A stretch of DNA of 64,000 bases, taken from contig JAGAVZ010000175.1 of NCBI GenBank assembly GCA_017941635.1, positions 1 to 64,000 on the forward strand, in the 5' to 3' direction. This DNA comes from Cellulosilyticum sp. GTDB lineage: Bacteria > Bacillota > Clostridia > Lachnospirales > Cellulosilyticaceae. The stretch's first letter is position 1, and every line of letters begins with the position of its first letter. The translations under genes and the position numbers were made by a program. Shown here one piece after another: positions 1 through 8,511 of the stretch. A model generated the notes under the pieces. That model was given only the letters and a program-made list of their open reading frames with translations. It was not told the DNA's origin and made no database searches.

Positions 1-2
1 AA

Positions 3-76
3 GGACCAGTGGTACAGTTGGTTAGCACGCCGCCCTGTCACGGCGGAGGTCGAGGGTTCGAGTCCCTTCTGGGTCG
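3..76 (+). tRNA. tRNA-Asp (GTC)
   Basis: Cloverleaf with anticodon GTC at 37-39 in a CTGTCAC loop, a CCGCC/GGCGG anticodon stem and a TTCGAGT T-loop. No CCA is encoded. The acceptor arms GGACCAG and CTGGGTC leave an A-G mismatch at pair 3-70 and a G-T at 2-71. The D-stem appears to have an A-C mismatch at 12-23. The gene may be slightly degenerate but the identity is clear. It is the first of a three-tRNA cluster. Confidence 0.93.
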
Positions 77-136
77 TTTGAGTAAGTTTTCTTACTTAAA
101 TGCTAATAACAATTTTATATTGATAATAGCACATAT

Positions 137-209
137 GGTCGCTTAGCTCAGCTGGGAGAGCACCTGCCTTACAAGCAGGGGGTCATAGGTTCGAGCCCTA
201 TAGCGACCA
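137..209 (+). tRNA. tRNA-Val (TAC)
   Basis: Fully paired cloverleaf: acceptor GGTCGCT/AGCGACC, anticodon TAC in a CTTACAA loop, T-stem ATAGG/CCTAT with TTCGAGC loop. No CCA is encoded. Second gene of the tRNA cluster. Confidence 0.97.
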
Positions 210-233
210 TCATTATAACTTAATAATGAATAT

Positions 234-307
234 GGCGGAATAGCTCAGTTGGCTAGAGCACACGGTTCATACCCGTGGTGTCATGGGTTCAAATCCCTTT
301 TCCGCTA
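234..307 (+). tRNA. tRNA-Met (CAT), elongator type
   Basis: Cloverleaf with anticodon CAT in a TTCATAC loop and acceptor GGCGGAA/TTCCGCT. The first base is G and pairs with T72, unlike the unpaired C1-A72 of initiator tRNA, so this is elongator Met. The sequence resembles firmicute elongator tRNA-Met more than the CAT-bearing tRNA-Ile2. Confidence 0.93.
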
Positions 308-335
308 CTAGAATATATCAGTGATATACGAAAAA

Positions 336-366
336 AGCACTCTAACTTGGTTAGGGTGCTTTTTTC
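336..366. terminator. Bidirectional terminator after tRNA cluster
   Basis: Stem AGCACTCTAA/TTAGGGTGCT with a short loop, preceded by six A and followed by six T. It can end the tRNA transcript on + and the hypothetical gene at 444-884 on -. Confidence 0.85.
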
Positions 367-443
367 GTATATTATTTATTACTATGTAAACAGAACGCTC
401 AAGGTAGATTTAATAAAATCGGTCTTGATTAAACTAGATTGGA

Positions 444-884
444 TTAAGTGAGAGAAGAAGTGGAAGTACAATCACATTCAAAAAAAGTATAGTGTGTTAA
501 ACCAGTAGGATTAGTAAGGGTCCAGGTTTCTTTATAAGATGAATGAGAAGTTTCTTTATAATAGGTGGATAAACTAATCGATACATTATTTTTGGAGAAG
601 GATAAATCAACAGATTGTGCATACTGAATGAGCCATTCATAAACAAATTCAAAGCGACAATTTGATTTTGAGATATAAGGTTTAAGAATAGGATAGTCAT
701 CAATATGACAAAGAATATAGTTGCCTAATCCTTGGTAAGGAGGTTCATAATAAATTTGCCAGTCGTTCTTTTCGATATGGAGCAAGGTGAGAATAACTTT
801 TAGAGGAATGGCAGTGGCATACTTTTGGGTAAGTAAAATATTACTTTCTTCGTGATAGCGTGACATCATTAAATTATACTTCAT
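444..884 (-). CDS. Hypothetical protein, 146 aa
   Basis: I do not recognise this protein. It is soluble, without signal peptide or membrane segment, and rich in aromatic residues (an Ile-Tyr-Tyr stretch near residue 43, several Trp). A strong TAAAGGAGG ribosome site lies 6 bases before the ATG, which supports a real gene. It is transcribed alone between the tRNA terminator and the divergent HAD-ispF pair. It ends in a Cys-Asp-Cys followed by Thr/Ser residues. No function is proposed. Confidence 0.65.
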   Translation of the reverse strand: MKYNLMMSRYHEESNILLTQKYATAIPLKVILTLLHIEKNDWQIYYEPPYQGLGNYILCHIDDYPILKPYISKSNCRFEFVYEWLIQYAQSVDLSFSKNNVSISLSTYYKETSHSSYKETWTLTNPTGLTHYTFFECDCTSTSSLT

Positions 885-1033
885 ATGTAGCCTCCTTTAT
901 TTTTACTTTTGTAGAAGTTTTTATATAAGTATTTTCTCTTTAGAAAAAATGAGTAGTTAAAATATGTATATGCAGTAAAAAATAAAAATATGACCTGATC
1001 TAGTGGAATGAGCAAGCTATTTTAAAAAAGGTA

Positions 1034-1042
1034 TGCTACAAT
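1034..1042 (+). promoter_or_regulatory. Extended -10 promoter for the HAD-ispF operon
   Basis: TGC-TACAAT at 1034-1042 matches the extended -10 form TGnTATAAT; no good -35 is seen. It lies about 115 bases upstream of the HAD start, leaving a long leader. Confidence 0.35.
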
Positions 1043-1079
1043 AAAGGGAATAGGTAAAAGTAGTAATTAATAAAAGAAT

Positions 1080-1093
1080 TGTAAGCGCAATCA
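1080..1093 (+). promoter_or_regulatory. Candidate cre (CcpA) site
   Basis: TGTAAGCGCAATCA matches 13 of 14 positions of the cre consensus TGWAANCGNTNWCA. It sits downstream of the predicted -10 in the HAD-ispF leader, where CcpA binding would block transcription. Function is inferred from the match only. Confidence 0.35.
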
Positions 1094-1155
1094 ATCGCAG
1101 TTAATTGCTAAAGTAACTCATAAAAGTAAGTATACAAGAAATGAAAGGCAAAAGT

Positions 1156-1986
1156 ATGGACAAGACAATTTATATTTCTGATTTAGATGGCACATTATTA
1201 AATAGTAGGAGACAAGTTTCCAAGCGTTCAGAAACGCTTTTAAATAAATTAATAGATGAGAAGGAGATCCATTTTTCTGTAGCAACTGCAAGGACACCAG
1301 CAACTGTAGAACATCTCTTAAGTGAGGTACATATGAAGCAACCGATTGTTGTAATGAATGGTGTTGCCTTATATGACTTACAAAAGCACGAATATAGTCA
1401 AGTGGAGTATATTTCATCTGAAATTAGTAAACAGATTATAGAAAAATTAGGAAAGTGGATTGAACAAGGATTTATTTATACCATTTATAATCATCGCTTA
1501 ACAGTACATTATAATCAATTACAGGAAAAAGGTAGAAGAAACTTCTATGAAGAGCGAAAAAATCTTGAACACAAGAAGTTTACAAATGAGCCTCTAGTCC
1601 ATCATGACCGTATTATCTATTTTGTATTTATTGATAGCAAAGAAAACATTCAAGCGATATATGATTTACTAGCGGATATTGAAGGAATTGGTGCAGTGAT
1701 GTATAGAGATGTTTATAGTAAGGAAAGTTACTTATTAGAGGTTTATAGTATTAAGGCAACAAAGGCAAATGGGATTAAAAAGCTGAGAAAATTAGGTTCA
1801 TTTACAAAGGTTATTGGTTTTGGAGACCAGCTTAATGATATGACGATGTTTCAAGAGGCAGATGAAGCTTATGCAGTTGGCAATGCTGTAAAAGAGCTTA
1901 AGAAAATAGCAACAGCTGTCATTGGAACTAATGATGAAGATAGTGTAGCTCAGTATATCAATAAACATGTAAATCATGAGAATTAG
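1156..1986 (+). CDS. HAD-superfamily Cof-type sugar phosphatase
   Basis: Probable cytoplasmic Mg-dependent phosphatase of the Cof/YidA branch, acting on small phosphorylated metabolites; substrate unknown. Motif I is DLDGT (Asp9 nucleophile, Asp11), motif II is the Thr in SVATART near residue 44, a Lys lies in SIKATKANG near 204, and motif IV is GDQLND near 223. Total 276 aa, normal for the C2B-cap family. An in-frame ATG at 1141 has no ribosome site, whereas GAAAGG lies 7 bases before the ATG at 1156, so I chose the latter. ispF follows after 9 bases, so the two are probably co-transcribed. Confidence 0.9.
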   Translation: MDKTIYISDLDGTLLNSRRQVSKRSETLLNKLIDEKEIHFSVATARTPATVEHLLSEVHMKQPIVVMNGVALYDLQKHEYSQVEYISSEISKQIIEKLGKWIEQGFIYTIYNHRLTVHYNQLQEKGRRNFYEERKNLEHKKFTNEPLVHHDRIIYFVFIDSKENIQAIYDLLADIEGIGAVMYRDVYSKESYLLEVYSIKATKANGIKKLRKLGSFTKVIGFGDQLNDMTMFQEADEAYAVGNAVKELKKIATAVIGTNDEDSVAQYINKHVNHEN

Positions 1987-1995
1987 GAGGATAAA

Positions 1996-2472
1996 ATGTT
2001 AAGAGTAGGAATGGGATACGATGTCCATCAATTAGTGGAAGGACGTAAATTAATTATGGGTGGCGTGGAAATACCGCATGAAAAGGGACTTTTGGGCCAT
2101 TCAGATGCAGATGTATTATTACATGCCATTATGGATGCACTACTTGGTGCAATTGGTGAAGGAGATATTGGTAAACATTTTCCTGATACAGATGAAAGAT
2201 ATAAAGGAATTAGTAGTATTGCATTATTAGAAGAAGTAGCAAAACTCTTAAAATCTAAGAATGTAGTGATTCAAAATATTGATTCTACTATTATTGCACA
2301 GAGACCGAAGATGGCGCCCCATATTCCTAGCATGAGAGAAAATATTGCGAAGGCATTAGGGATTGAGGTAAACCAAATTAATGTAAAAGCCACAACAGAA
2401 GAAAAATTAGGTTTTACAGGAACAGAACAAGGGATCTCTAGTCAAGCCATTACTTTGGTAGATATGAAGTGA
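1996..2472 (+). CDS. ispF: 2-C-methyl-D-erythritol 2,4-cyclodiphosphate synthase
   Basis: MEP-pathway enzyme that cyclises CDP-methylerythritol 2-phosphate to 2,4-cyclodiphosphate with release of CMP, on the way to isopentenyl diphosphate. The sequence shows the metal ligands Asp9 and His11 in YDVHQL, His43 after [10 protein letters not shown], and the C-terminal [12 protein letters not shown] segment that binds CDP. At 158 aa it has the family's usual length. The ribosome site AGGAGG precedes the ATG, 9 bases after the HAD gene. Other MEP genes are not in the window. Confidence 0.97.
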   Translation: MLRVGMGYDVHQLVEGRKLIMGGVEIPHEKGLLGHSDADVLLHAIMDALLGAIGEGDIGKHFPDTDERYKGISSIALLEEVAKLLKSKNVVIQNIDSTIIAQRPKMAPHIPSMRENIAKALGIEVNQINVKATTEEKLGFTGTEQGISSQAITLVDMK

Positions 2473-2495
2473 TTTTAATCAGAAATGATGGAAAA

Positions 2496-2535
2496 AGCGA
2501 TAAAGCTATTAACAGAAGTTAATGGTTTTATCGCT
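2496..2535 (+). terminator. Hairpin terminator after ispF
   Basis: AGCGATAAA pairs with TTTATCGCT, extended inside by TTAAC/GTTAA. The T tract after it is weak (CTTATTAT), so termination may be partial. The outer stem resembles the terminator at 24500. Confidence 0.6.
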
Positions 2536-2610
2536 CTTATTATAAAGAGGACATATTATAAAGGGTGTTTACTTTTTAAATAAAGGAAAAAGAGGGGATA
2601 AAATCAGTGA

Positions 2611-3702
2611 TTAGTTTAATTGACTTTCAATCTTCTTGATCAATTCTGTTGTCATAGCATCAATTACTGTAAAATCGGTGGCAGAAATATAGTATTTTTC
2701 AAGGTCATCATGTAAGAACTTAGCATAAGCTAAATGAGAGGTGCCTTCTGAAATGCAAGATTTGTAACGTTTAACAATATCCGAAAGTTCATCCGCATAA
2801 TCTTCATCGGTATTAGGGGTAATAAGTTCTTTGTACATATCTAAGATAATATCATTAGGTCGTGTTGGATAATATTCATGAGGTGCGGTACTATCAAAAA
2901 TACAAATTTCAAGTTCTGGCATAATGAGCATATCTAAGCTGTCTGGATCAAATGAACAATGATAAACTTCGGTGTCGATACCTCTAGTCTGTGCAGAAGC
3001 TAATATTTTCTTAAGCATGGTAGATTTTCCAGAACCGGGTCTACCTTTGATAAAATAACGTGTTTTCATTTTATCAGTTAATCCTTCTACATAGTCGACA
3101 AATCCTTGAGGTGAAGAGCCACCAAAGAAGCGATGCATTACAACACTAGTTTTATCAAAGTGTGTATTAGTAAGTAAGGTTTGAATAACTTGCTGTGTAA
3201 AGAGGTTAGCTTTCTTGAAGTCCATATGATCGATATATATTTTTTCCCATTCATCATGGATTTTTAAGCCTCTAGCAAAGCAATCATAAGCTTTAGGATA
3301 GCAGCTGCTGATTTCAGATTGAAGATATAAGATTTCTTTTTTATGAGTAGCCAGTAAATCTACATCCCATGCTATACCTAAATTAATATATTCTTCTATT
3401 GCACCAGGAGCAGTAGGTTCAATGACATGGGGGGCTGTACCGTCAACTATAGCAGTACCTATTTGTCTAATGATTACACCATCTAGTGAATTAGGATCAG
3501 AAGAACAGTGAATGTATTCCACAGGTACACCGCGGTCAACCATGGTCTTACCTACTTTTTTCATTAAAGAAGATTTACCAGTACCTGGCCCGCCTTTTAG
3601 AATATAGATTTTATCAAGATTTTTAAGATTTGAAACAAAGAAATTTTGGAAACCTTTTGCTGTATTTCCGCAAGCAAAATAGTGTTTAATTAATTCAGAC
3701 AT
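2611..3702 (-). CDS. Tandem P-loop ATPase of the PRK06851 type
   Basis: Soluble 363-aa protein with two copies of one nucleotide-binding unit. The first Walker A is GGPGTGKSS at residues 37-45, the second GRPGSGKST near 220. The repeats share further matching stretches: a Tyr/His-Cys-Ser then Asp-Pro-(N/D)-Ser-Leu-Asp after each P-loop, and a Thr-Ala-Pro-His motif later. The family is common in spore-forming Firmicutes and has no established function that I know of. Ribosome site AAGGAAG precedes the ATG. It stands alone, convergent with ispF and divergent from the gene at 3882. Confidence 0.8.
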   Translation of the reverse strand: MSELIKHYFACGNTAKGFQNFFVSNLKNLDKIYILKGGPGTGKSSLMKKVGKTMVDRGVPVEYIHCSSDPNSLDGVIIRQIGTAIVDGTAPHVIEPTAPGAIEEYINLGIAWDVDLLATHKKEILYLQSEISSCYPKAYDCFARGLKIHDEWEKIYIDHMDFKKANLFTQQVIQTLLTNTHFDKTSVVMHRFFGGSSPQGFVDYVEGLTDKMKTRYFIKGRPGSGKSTMLKKILASAQTRGIDTEVYHCSFDPDSLDMLIMPELEICIFDSTAPHEYYPTRPNDIILDMYKELITPNTDEDYADELSDIVKRYKSCISEGTSHLAYAKFLHDDLEKYYISATDFTVIDAMTTELIKKIESQLN

Positions 3703-3881
3703 CGTGTCACTTCCTTATCCAAACAGTCTGTTAAAAATAATGTCTCTATACAGTATGAGGATAGCTTGTTTTTGGTGAAAAAATAGTAGATATAATATTC
3801 GATTAAAATAACACATAGAATATCTTTTATACTATATAATAGAATTTAAATAATATATAAAAAACTAGAAGAGGAGATGCT

Positions 3882-5573
3882 ATGAAACCTTATGGAAGGC
3901 TGAAAGAAAGCTTAAAAAGTGGCTTGTATATTTTAGTGGGATTAGTTGCTTTATATTTGATAACAATTAGATTACAGACACTCAATATAGATGATGAAAC
4001 AGTCATAGTGAGTAAAGAAATAGAAGAGCAGAGCCCTACTACCAATGAAATAGAGATTCAATTAAGTATTGATAAGATTTACACCTATATAAATCAAACT
4101 GCAAGTGAAGAAAACATTACAGAACTTATAAAAAATTATATACCTGGAGGTGTTTATTTAACTAACGTCATAATGGATCAGGATGCAATCCATAAGGTGT
4201 ATTTAACCTATGTAGTTGAACAAAATACACCAATACTTAATAAGTCTAGAAAAGATCAAATTGCCCTTTTAGATGCAAGTATATTAATGAGTTTATATCC
4301 ACAGATAGATACAATTCAGGTTGATATTAAAGTTGAGTCAGAGTTATATCGTAAGGTACTTTATAGACCAGATATAGAAGATTATTTTGGCATAAGTATT
4401 GCCACGCGAGGAGAAGGAAGAACATTTGAACGTATTGCAAGTGAATTTTTAAATACTTCTTGTGTAAGTCAGTATATGAATATGAGACATCCATATGATA
4501 GTCTGATAGGAGAAGCGGTAGAAAACTTTTACAAGATGAATTTTCCCGTGGTAGAAGGAGAAGAAGCATTTGTGTATATTGACGAATCAGCTGAGGAAGA
4601 ACTGGTAAAAAACTATGGTCATAAGCTATTTATACAAGGTTTAGTCTATGAAAATCCATTAATGAATTATTATAGTGCTTATCGTTTGGTAGAATATTAT
4701 GAGAGTACATATAAAGAAGAAATCATGCTAGAATTGGCAACTTGCCTAACTAAGACGGATGATGAGCGTGTAAAGCAAGCTTGTCAGAAGGTTATTGATT
4801 TATTGGCACCATGCAAAGAAGAGATAAAAGTATTCGATCGTTTTATTGAAACTTCCTCAGAGGGAGGACGAAAGCTTTATAAAATAGATACAGATGGCTT
4901 GAAGATATTGGCAGAGTGGAAAGGAAAAGATACAGCAGGATTAAAAATAATAAGTCAGTCGCCGAGCAAGGAATATGTACTTTGTGAGGTAGTTACAGCT
5001 AAAAATCGTTATCGTTATATACTTTCTTGTAAGCAACAGGGAACCTATAGAATAGATGAAAAGGGAAGTTTTATTAATGAGATACAAAGCTGTACTGAAC
5101 TAATGTCTCTAATCAGAAATAGAGTAGAAAATCAATATGATACTCAGGCGGTTCAAGCTAGTAATATACAGTGGGAGTGGTATTTAGGAGATTTGATGTG
5201 TATAAGTATAGGGGATGAAATAGAGCTAATCTATAATATACAAACAGATAAAATTCAGCTAAAGTCTCAGTATATGGAGAACTTTGGGCTAGGAGAGTTA
5301 GAACAGTATTTAGAACAAATATTTGAGAATGTAAAGACAGCAACCTTGTCTGAGGTAGATTCAAAAGCGTATATAAAGAAATTTACAGTAGATGGAGAAG
5401 TGTTAACTGTATATGCTTACGACAATGTATTGCAAAAGAATATGGAGTTATCTGCGCGAGAAGGACAAGCTCAAAATGAAGGGGCTAAAATGTGGAATCA
5501 GGGAAAACTTGTAATTTACTATAATGGAAATAAGCAAGAAATAATCAAAGGGATGAATCAATTATTATTATAG
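3882..5573 (+). CDS. Membrane-anchored protein of unknown function
   Basis: 563 aa. One hydrophobic segment at about residues 14-31 (GLYILVGLVALYLITI) with Lys/Arg before it predicts a single N-terminal anchor and an extracytoplasmic body. Residues 50-150 form a predicted alpha/beta region; the part around residues 330-400 is beta-rich and has propeller-like phrases (GLKILAEWKGKD, SKEYVLCE), but I cannot assign a domain. The ribosome site GAGGAG lies before the ATG. It is a single-gene unit ending in a large structured element at 5646-5770. In this neighbourhood a sporulation or cell-surface role is possible but unproven. Confidence 0.7.
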   Translation: MKPYGRLKESLKSGLYILVGLVALYLITIRLQTLNIDDETVIVSKEIEEQSPTTNEIEIQLSIDKIYTYINQTASEENITELIKNYIPGGVYLTNVIMDQDAIHKVYLTYVVEQNTPILNKSRKDQIALLDASILMSLYPQIDTIQVDIKVESELYRKVLYRPDIEDYFGISIATRGEGRTFERIASEFLNTSCVSQYMNMRHPYDSLIGEAVENFYKMNFPVVEGEEAFVYIDESAEEELVKNYGHKLFIQGLVYENPLMNYYSAYRLVEYYESTYKEEIMLELATCLTKTDDERVKQACQKVIDLLAPCKEEIKVFDRFIETSSEGGRKLYKIDTDGLKILAEWKGKDTAGLKIISQSPSKEYVLCEVVTAKNRYRYILSCKQQGTYRIDEKGSFINEIQSCTELMSLIRNRVENQYDTQAVQASNIQWEWYLGDLMCISIGDEIELIYNIQTDKIQLKSQYMENFGLGELEQYLEQIFENVKTATLSEVDSKAYIKKFTVDGEVLTVYAYDNVLQKNMELSAREGQAQNEGAKMWNQGKLVIYYNGNKQEIIKGMNQLLL

Positions 5574-5645
5574 GATAAGTTGAGGACAAAATAGAGGATT
5601 TATATAAGAAAAAGAACCTAGGTTTGAGAAGAGAATAAAAATAGT

Positions 5646-5770
5646 AAAAGGCTACCTTATTATGCGATATCTACATAAGCAATTAGATTAAGTATAAAGC
5701 GTGATACACCTAAATGAATCATTCTTTATATCTAAGCTTAGAAGATTGGCAAATAAAAAGGTAGTCTTTT
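5646..5770. repeat. 125-bp inverted-repeat structured element
   Basis: The terminal arms 5646-5658 and 5758-5770 pair over 13 bp with one G-T, and six T follow AGGTAG on the + strand. Inside, TATAAAGCGTGAT (5692-5704) pairs with ATCATTCTTTATA with a single mismatch, and TTAGAT pairs with ATCTAA. It lies between the convergent ends of the 3882 gene and luxS. It may act as an oversized bidirectional terminator, be a small RNA, or be a MITE remnant. Confidence 0.55.
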
Positions 5771-5819
5771 TTATTTAAGTGAATCAATCTACTATGGAGT
5801 TGATTGGCTTACTATACGA

Positions 5820-6299
5820 TTAGTTTGGATAGTTGAGATGAGCATCTGTAATATTTGTAAGAATTTCATCTACATATTTTTTAGCTTCGTATTTTGCCAT
5901 TGGTAAATTCATATCAAGATAGTTTCCACAATCTCTTGCACTTGCACCAGGTACTTCACCTTCAAAGTTAGCTACAAATGTGAAAAGCTCTGTGATTAGT
6001 GGAACGATTTCTTTTGAACTTCTTTCACCTTTTAAAATGAGATAGAAACCAGTACGACATCCCATTGGTCCGAAGTAGATTGTTTCATCTGCAAATGTAG
6101 GATGATTGCGTAAGAAAGTAGCAGCAATATGTTCAATAGTGTGAATTTCAGCTGTGTTCATAACAGGTTCTAGATTTGGTCTTTTAAAACGTAAATCATA
6201 AGTTGTTAAAACTTCATTTCCAATTGTATCAATACGTGACACATAGATACCAGGAAGAAGGTCGATATGATTAACAGTAAAACTTGCAATTTTTTTCAT
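5820..6299 (-). CDS. luxS: S-ribosylhomocysteine lyase
   Basis: Cleaves S-ribosylhomocysteine to homocysteine and DPD, the autoinducer-2 precursor, in the activated methyl cycle. The metal-binding motif HTIEH gives His53, Glu56 and His57. Cys81 in MGCRTGFY is the catalytic cysteine and Cys124 in ARDCGNY is the third metal ligand. Length 159 aa is normal. Ribosome site AAGGAG precedes the ATG. Transcribed alone; the partner nucleosidase gene is not in the window. Confidence 0.97.
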   Translation of the reverse strand: MKKIASFTVNHIDLLPGIYVSRIDTIGNEVLTTYDLRFKRPNLEPVMNTAEIHTIEHIAATFLRNHPTFADETIYFGPMGCRTGFYLILKGERSSKEIVPLITELFTFVANFEGEVPGASARDCGNYLDMNLPMAKYEAKKYVDEILTNITDAHLNYPN

Positions 6300-6452
6300 A
6301 GTATTTACTCCTTAGCTAAAATAATGATAAAGCTATTATAGCTCAAAATTAAGCTTTAAACTAGAGTCATACAAAAGCACGTTTTGGCTTGATTTACAAG
6401 AAATTGTCTGATAACATTAAGGGATAATACAAAATGTAAAAGAGGTGCACAA

Positions 6453-7460
6453 ATGAACGATCAAAAAAAGGTTATTTTTAGTGGCATGCAGCCATCTGGT
6501 ACAATTACGTTAGGAAATTACTTAGGTGCCCTTAAAAATTGGACAAACTTACAAGATGAATACAATTGTTTATATTGTATCGTAGATATGCACGCAATCA
6601 CTGTAAAACAAGAACCAGCAGTACTTAGAAAAAATGCAAGAGATTTAATGATGATGTATATTGCAGCAGGACTTGATCCTGAGAAAAATACAATCTATAT
6701 GCAATCTCATGTATCTGCCCATGCTGAACTTGCTTGGATTTTAAACTGCTTCACTTATATGGGTGAATTAAACAGAATGACGCAGTTCAAAGATAAATCG
6801 CAGAAACATAGTGAAAATATTAATGCTGGTTTATTTACTTATCCAGCACTTATGGCAGCAGATATTTTACTTTACCAAACGGACTTAGTACCTGTTGGTG
6901 CAGACCAAAAGCAACATCTTGAATTAACAAGAGACCTTGCTATTCGCTTTAACAACCAATACGGCGATGTATTTAAAGTACCAGAAGCATATATTCCAAA
7001 AGTTGGGGCTAAAATTATGAGCCTTCAAGACCCAACTAAGAAAATGTCAAAATCTGATACAGATGTTAATGCTTCAGTTACAATTATTGATGACCCAGAT
7101 ACAATCATTCGTAAATTCAAACGTGCGGTAACAGATTCAGATACAGAAGTACGTTTTGATGTGGATAACAAACCAGGTATTAGTAACTTAATGACTATTT
7201 ATGGGGCGATTACTGGTCAAACAATGGAACAAATTCAAAATGAATTTGCTGGTAAAGGCTATGGTGATTTTAAAATGAAAGTTGGAGAAGCGGTAGTAGA
7301 AGAACTTCGTCCACTTCAAGCACGTTTCAAAGAATTAAGTGCAGATAAAGCTTATATTGATAGCATTATCAAAAATAATGCACAAACAGCAAACTACCTT
7401 GCAACAAAAACACTTCGTAAGGTACAAAAGAAAGTGGGATTCCCACCAATTATTCGTTAA
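6453..7460 (+). CDS. trpS: Tryptophanyl-tRNA synthetase
   Basis: Class I aminoacyl-tRNA synthetase charging tRNA-Trp. The N-terminal SGMQPSGTITLGNYLGA holds the HIGH-type signature (T-x-x-x-G-N) and KMSKS lies near residues 196-200. The GADQKQHLELTRDLA segment is typical of TrpRS. Length 335 aa is normal for the bacterial enzyme. The gene has the ribosome site AGAGGTG and a clear terminator at 7475. No T-box is visible in the 150-base leader; a possible second trpS elsewhere cannot be excluded. Confidence 0.97.
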   Translation: MNDQKKVIFSGMQPSGTITLGNYLGALKNWTNLQDEYNCLYCIVDMHAITVKQEPAVLRKNARDLMMMYIAAGLDPEKNTIYMQSHVSAHAELAWILNCFTYMGELNRMTQFKDKSQKHSENINAGLFTYPALMAADILLYQTDLVPVGADQKQHLELTRDLAIRFNNQYGDVFKVPEAYIPKVGAKIMSLQDPTKKMSKSDTDVNASVTIIDDPDTIIRKFKRAVTDSDTEVRFDVDNKPGISNLMTIYGAITGQTMEQIQNEFAGKGYGDFKMKVGEAVVEELRPLQARFKELSADKAYIDSIIKNNAQTANYLATKTLRKVQKKVGFPPIIR

Positions 7461-7474
7461 TAGGAATAGAAATG

Positions 7475-7514
7475 AAAGTGTAGTAAGTAAAATAGAGCTT
7501 ACTGCACTTTTTTT
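7475..7514 (+). terminator. Terminator after trpS
   Basis: AAAGTGTAGTAAG pairs with CTTACTGCACTTT over 12-13 bp around a 9-10 base loop; the + strand continues TTTT. Confidence 0.9.
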
Positions 7515-7693
7515 GATATAGAAAAGGATAGGACTCATCTTAGATGGTTATAGAATAAGAACGATTGAGTAGTGAAGGGCTAGTGGTTAAGTGAAAAATA
7601 TGCGTAAGGATGTTTAAGAAACAATGATGAGGTAGGCATTGGGGAGAGAGTTTTATACAATAAAGGTAAAACAACGGTGAGGAGAGATAAAAT

Positions 7694-8257
7694 ATGGGAA
7701 GACAGTTTACAAAGCACTTTACAACATTTCCAACATATGAGGGAGAAAAAATCAATCTTAGACAATTGAGATTAAGTGATGGCAAGGACTTACTCACTTA
7801 CTACAATAATCCAATGGTGTATCGTTACCTAGATTGGTATGGGCCACAGGATATGGAGATGGCAGAGCGTGTTTTAAAACATTGGATAGAAGGCTATGAG
7901 AAAGGTTATATTCTAAGATTTGCAATCACAGAAAAAGAAACAGACCAAATAATTGGGACAATCTTTTTAACAGATGTGACAGAAACTAAAGGTGAAATAG
8001 GTTATGAACTTTCACAAAGCTATTGGCATCAAGGGATTATGACAGAGGCACTTAAAGAGGTTATTCGAATTGGGTTTGAAGAAATGGGTTTAGTACGATT
8101 GCAAGCTATTGTATGTGAGGACAATAAAGCTTCACAGAAACTATTAGAAAAGGTTGGTTTCATAAAAGAAGGATTACTAAGAAGTTATGAATGTCATATG
8201 GTCACTGGTGAGTGTAAAGATATGGTGATGAATAGCTTGATTAATGCTGGAAAATAA
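7694..8257 (+). CDS. GNAT acetyltransferase, RimJ/RimL type
   Basis: 187-aa N-acetyltransferase of the Acetyltransf_3 branch. Visible landmarks are the N-terminal INLRQLRLSD, the strand-4 block IGTIFLTDV, the acetyl-CoA loop region ELSQSYWHQGIMTEALKEV (residues ~108-126) and the C-terminal EDNKASQKLLEKVGF typical of the family. It may acetylate a protein N-terminus or a small amine; the substrate cannot be read from the sequence. The ribosome site GAGGAGAG precedes the ATG. It is probably a single-gene unit, possibly with the 35-codon gene at 8328. Confidence 0.88.
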   Translation: MGRQFTKHFTTFPTYEGEKINLRQLRLSDGKDLLTYYNNPMVYRYLDWYGPQDMEMAERVLKHWIEGYEKGYILRFAITEKETDQIIGTIFLTDVTETKGEIGYELSQSYWHQGIMTEALKEVIRIGFEEMGLVRLQAIVCEDNKASQKLLEKVGFIKEGLLRSYECHMVTGECKDMVMNSLINAGK

Positions 8258-8327
8258 TGCATAATATATAGAATGTTTGAATTATTCATAAATGGTTTTA
8301 ATTATATAAGTGTAATAAGGTGGTTTT

Positions 8328-8435
8328 ATGAAGCAAAGAATTATTCATGAAGTGTCTATTTGGGAGCCAGAAGATTTTAATGATAAGATAGATTATTTTA
8401 TGAGTAGTTTAAAAGAGTATGTAGATACAGTGTAA
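8328..8435 (+). CDS. Small hypothetical ORF, 35 aa
   Basis: ATG with an AAGGTGG ribosome site 5 bases upstream opens a 35-codon frame, acidic and rich in aromatic residues, with IHEVSIWEPEDFNDKIDYF as its core. It lies 70 bases after the acetyltransferase and before a bidirectional terminator. I do not recognise it. It could be a genuine small protein or the remnant of a longer gene. Confidence 0.35.
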   Translation: MKQRIIHEVSIWEPEDFNDKIDYFMSSLKEYVDTV

Positions 8436-8460
8436 AAAATATATCATAGGAATAACTAAA

Positions 8461-8510
8461 AATCCCCTGATGAAATGAAGGTGCTTATCCTTATGTCATC
8501 AGGGGGTTTT
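8461..8510. terminator. Bidirectional terminator
   Basis: AATCCCCTGATGA pairs with TCATCAGGGGG, with an inner AAGG/CCTT helix; TTTT follows on + and AAAAA precedes on the left, giving a T tract on -. It serves the genes converging from 7694/8328 and 8512-9372. Confidence 0.85.
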
Positions 8511-8511
8511 A

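Noticed and set aside
1118-1417. 99-codon frame on the minus strand over the HAD gene
   Set aside because: It lies opposite a gene with clear catalytic motifs, has no ribosome site and has low-complexity hydrophobic text.
7540-7797. Minus-strand 85-codon frame over the acetyltransferase start
   Set aside because: Shadow of a well-supported + strand gene; no ribosome site or protein-like pattern.
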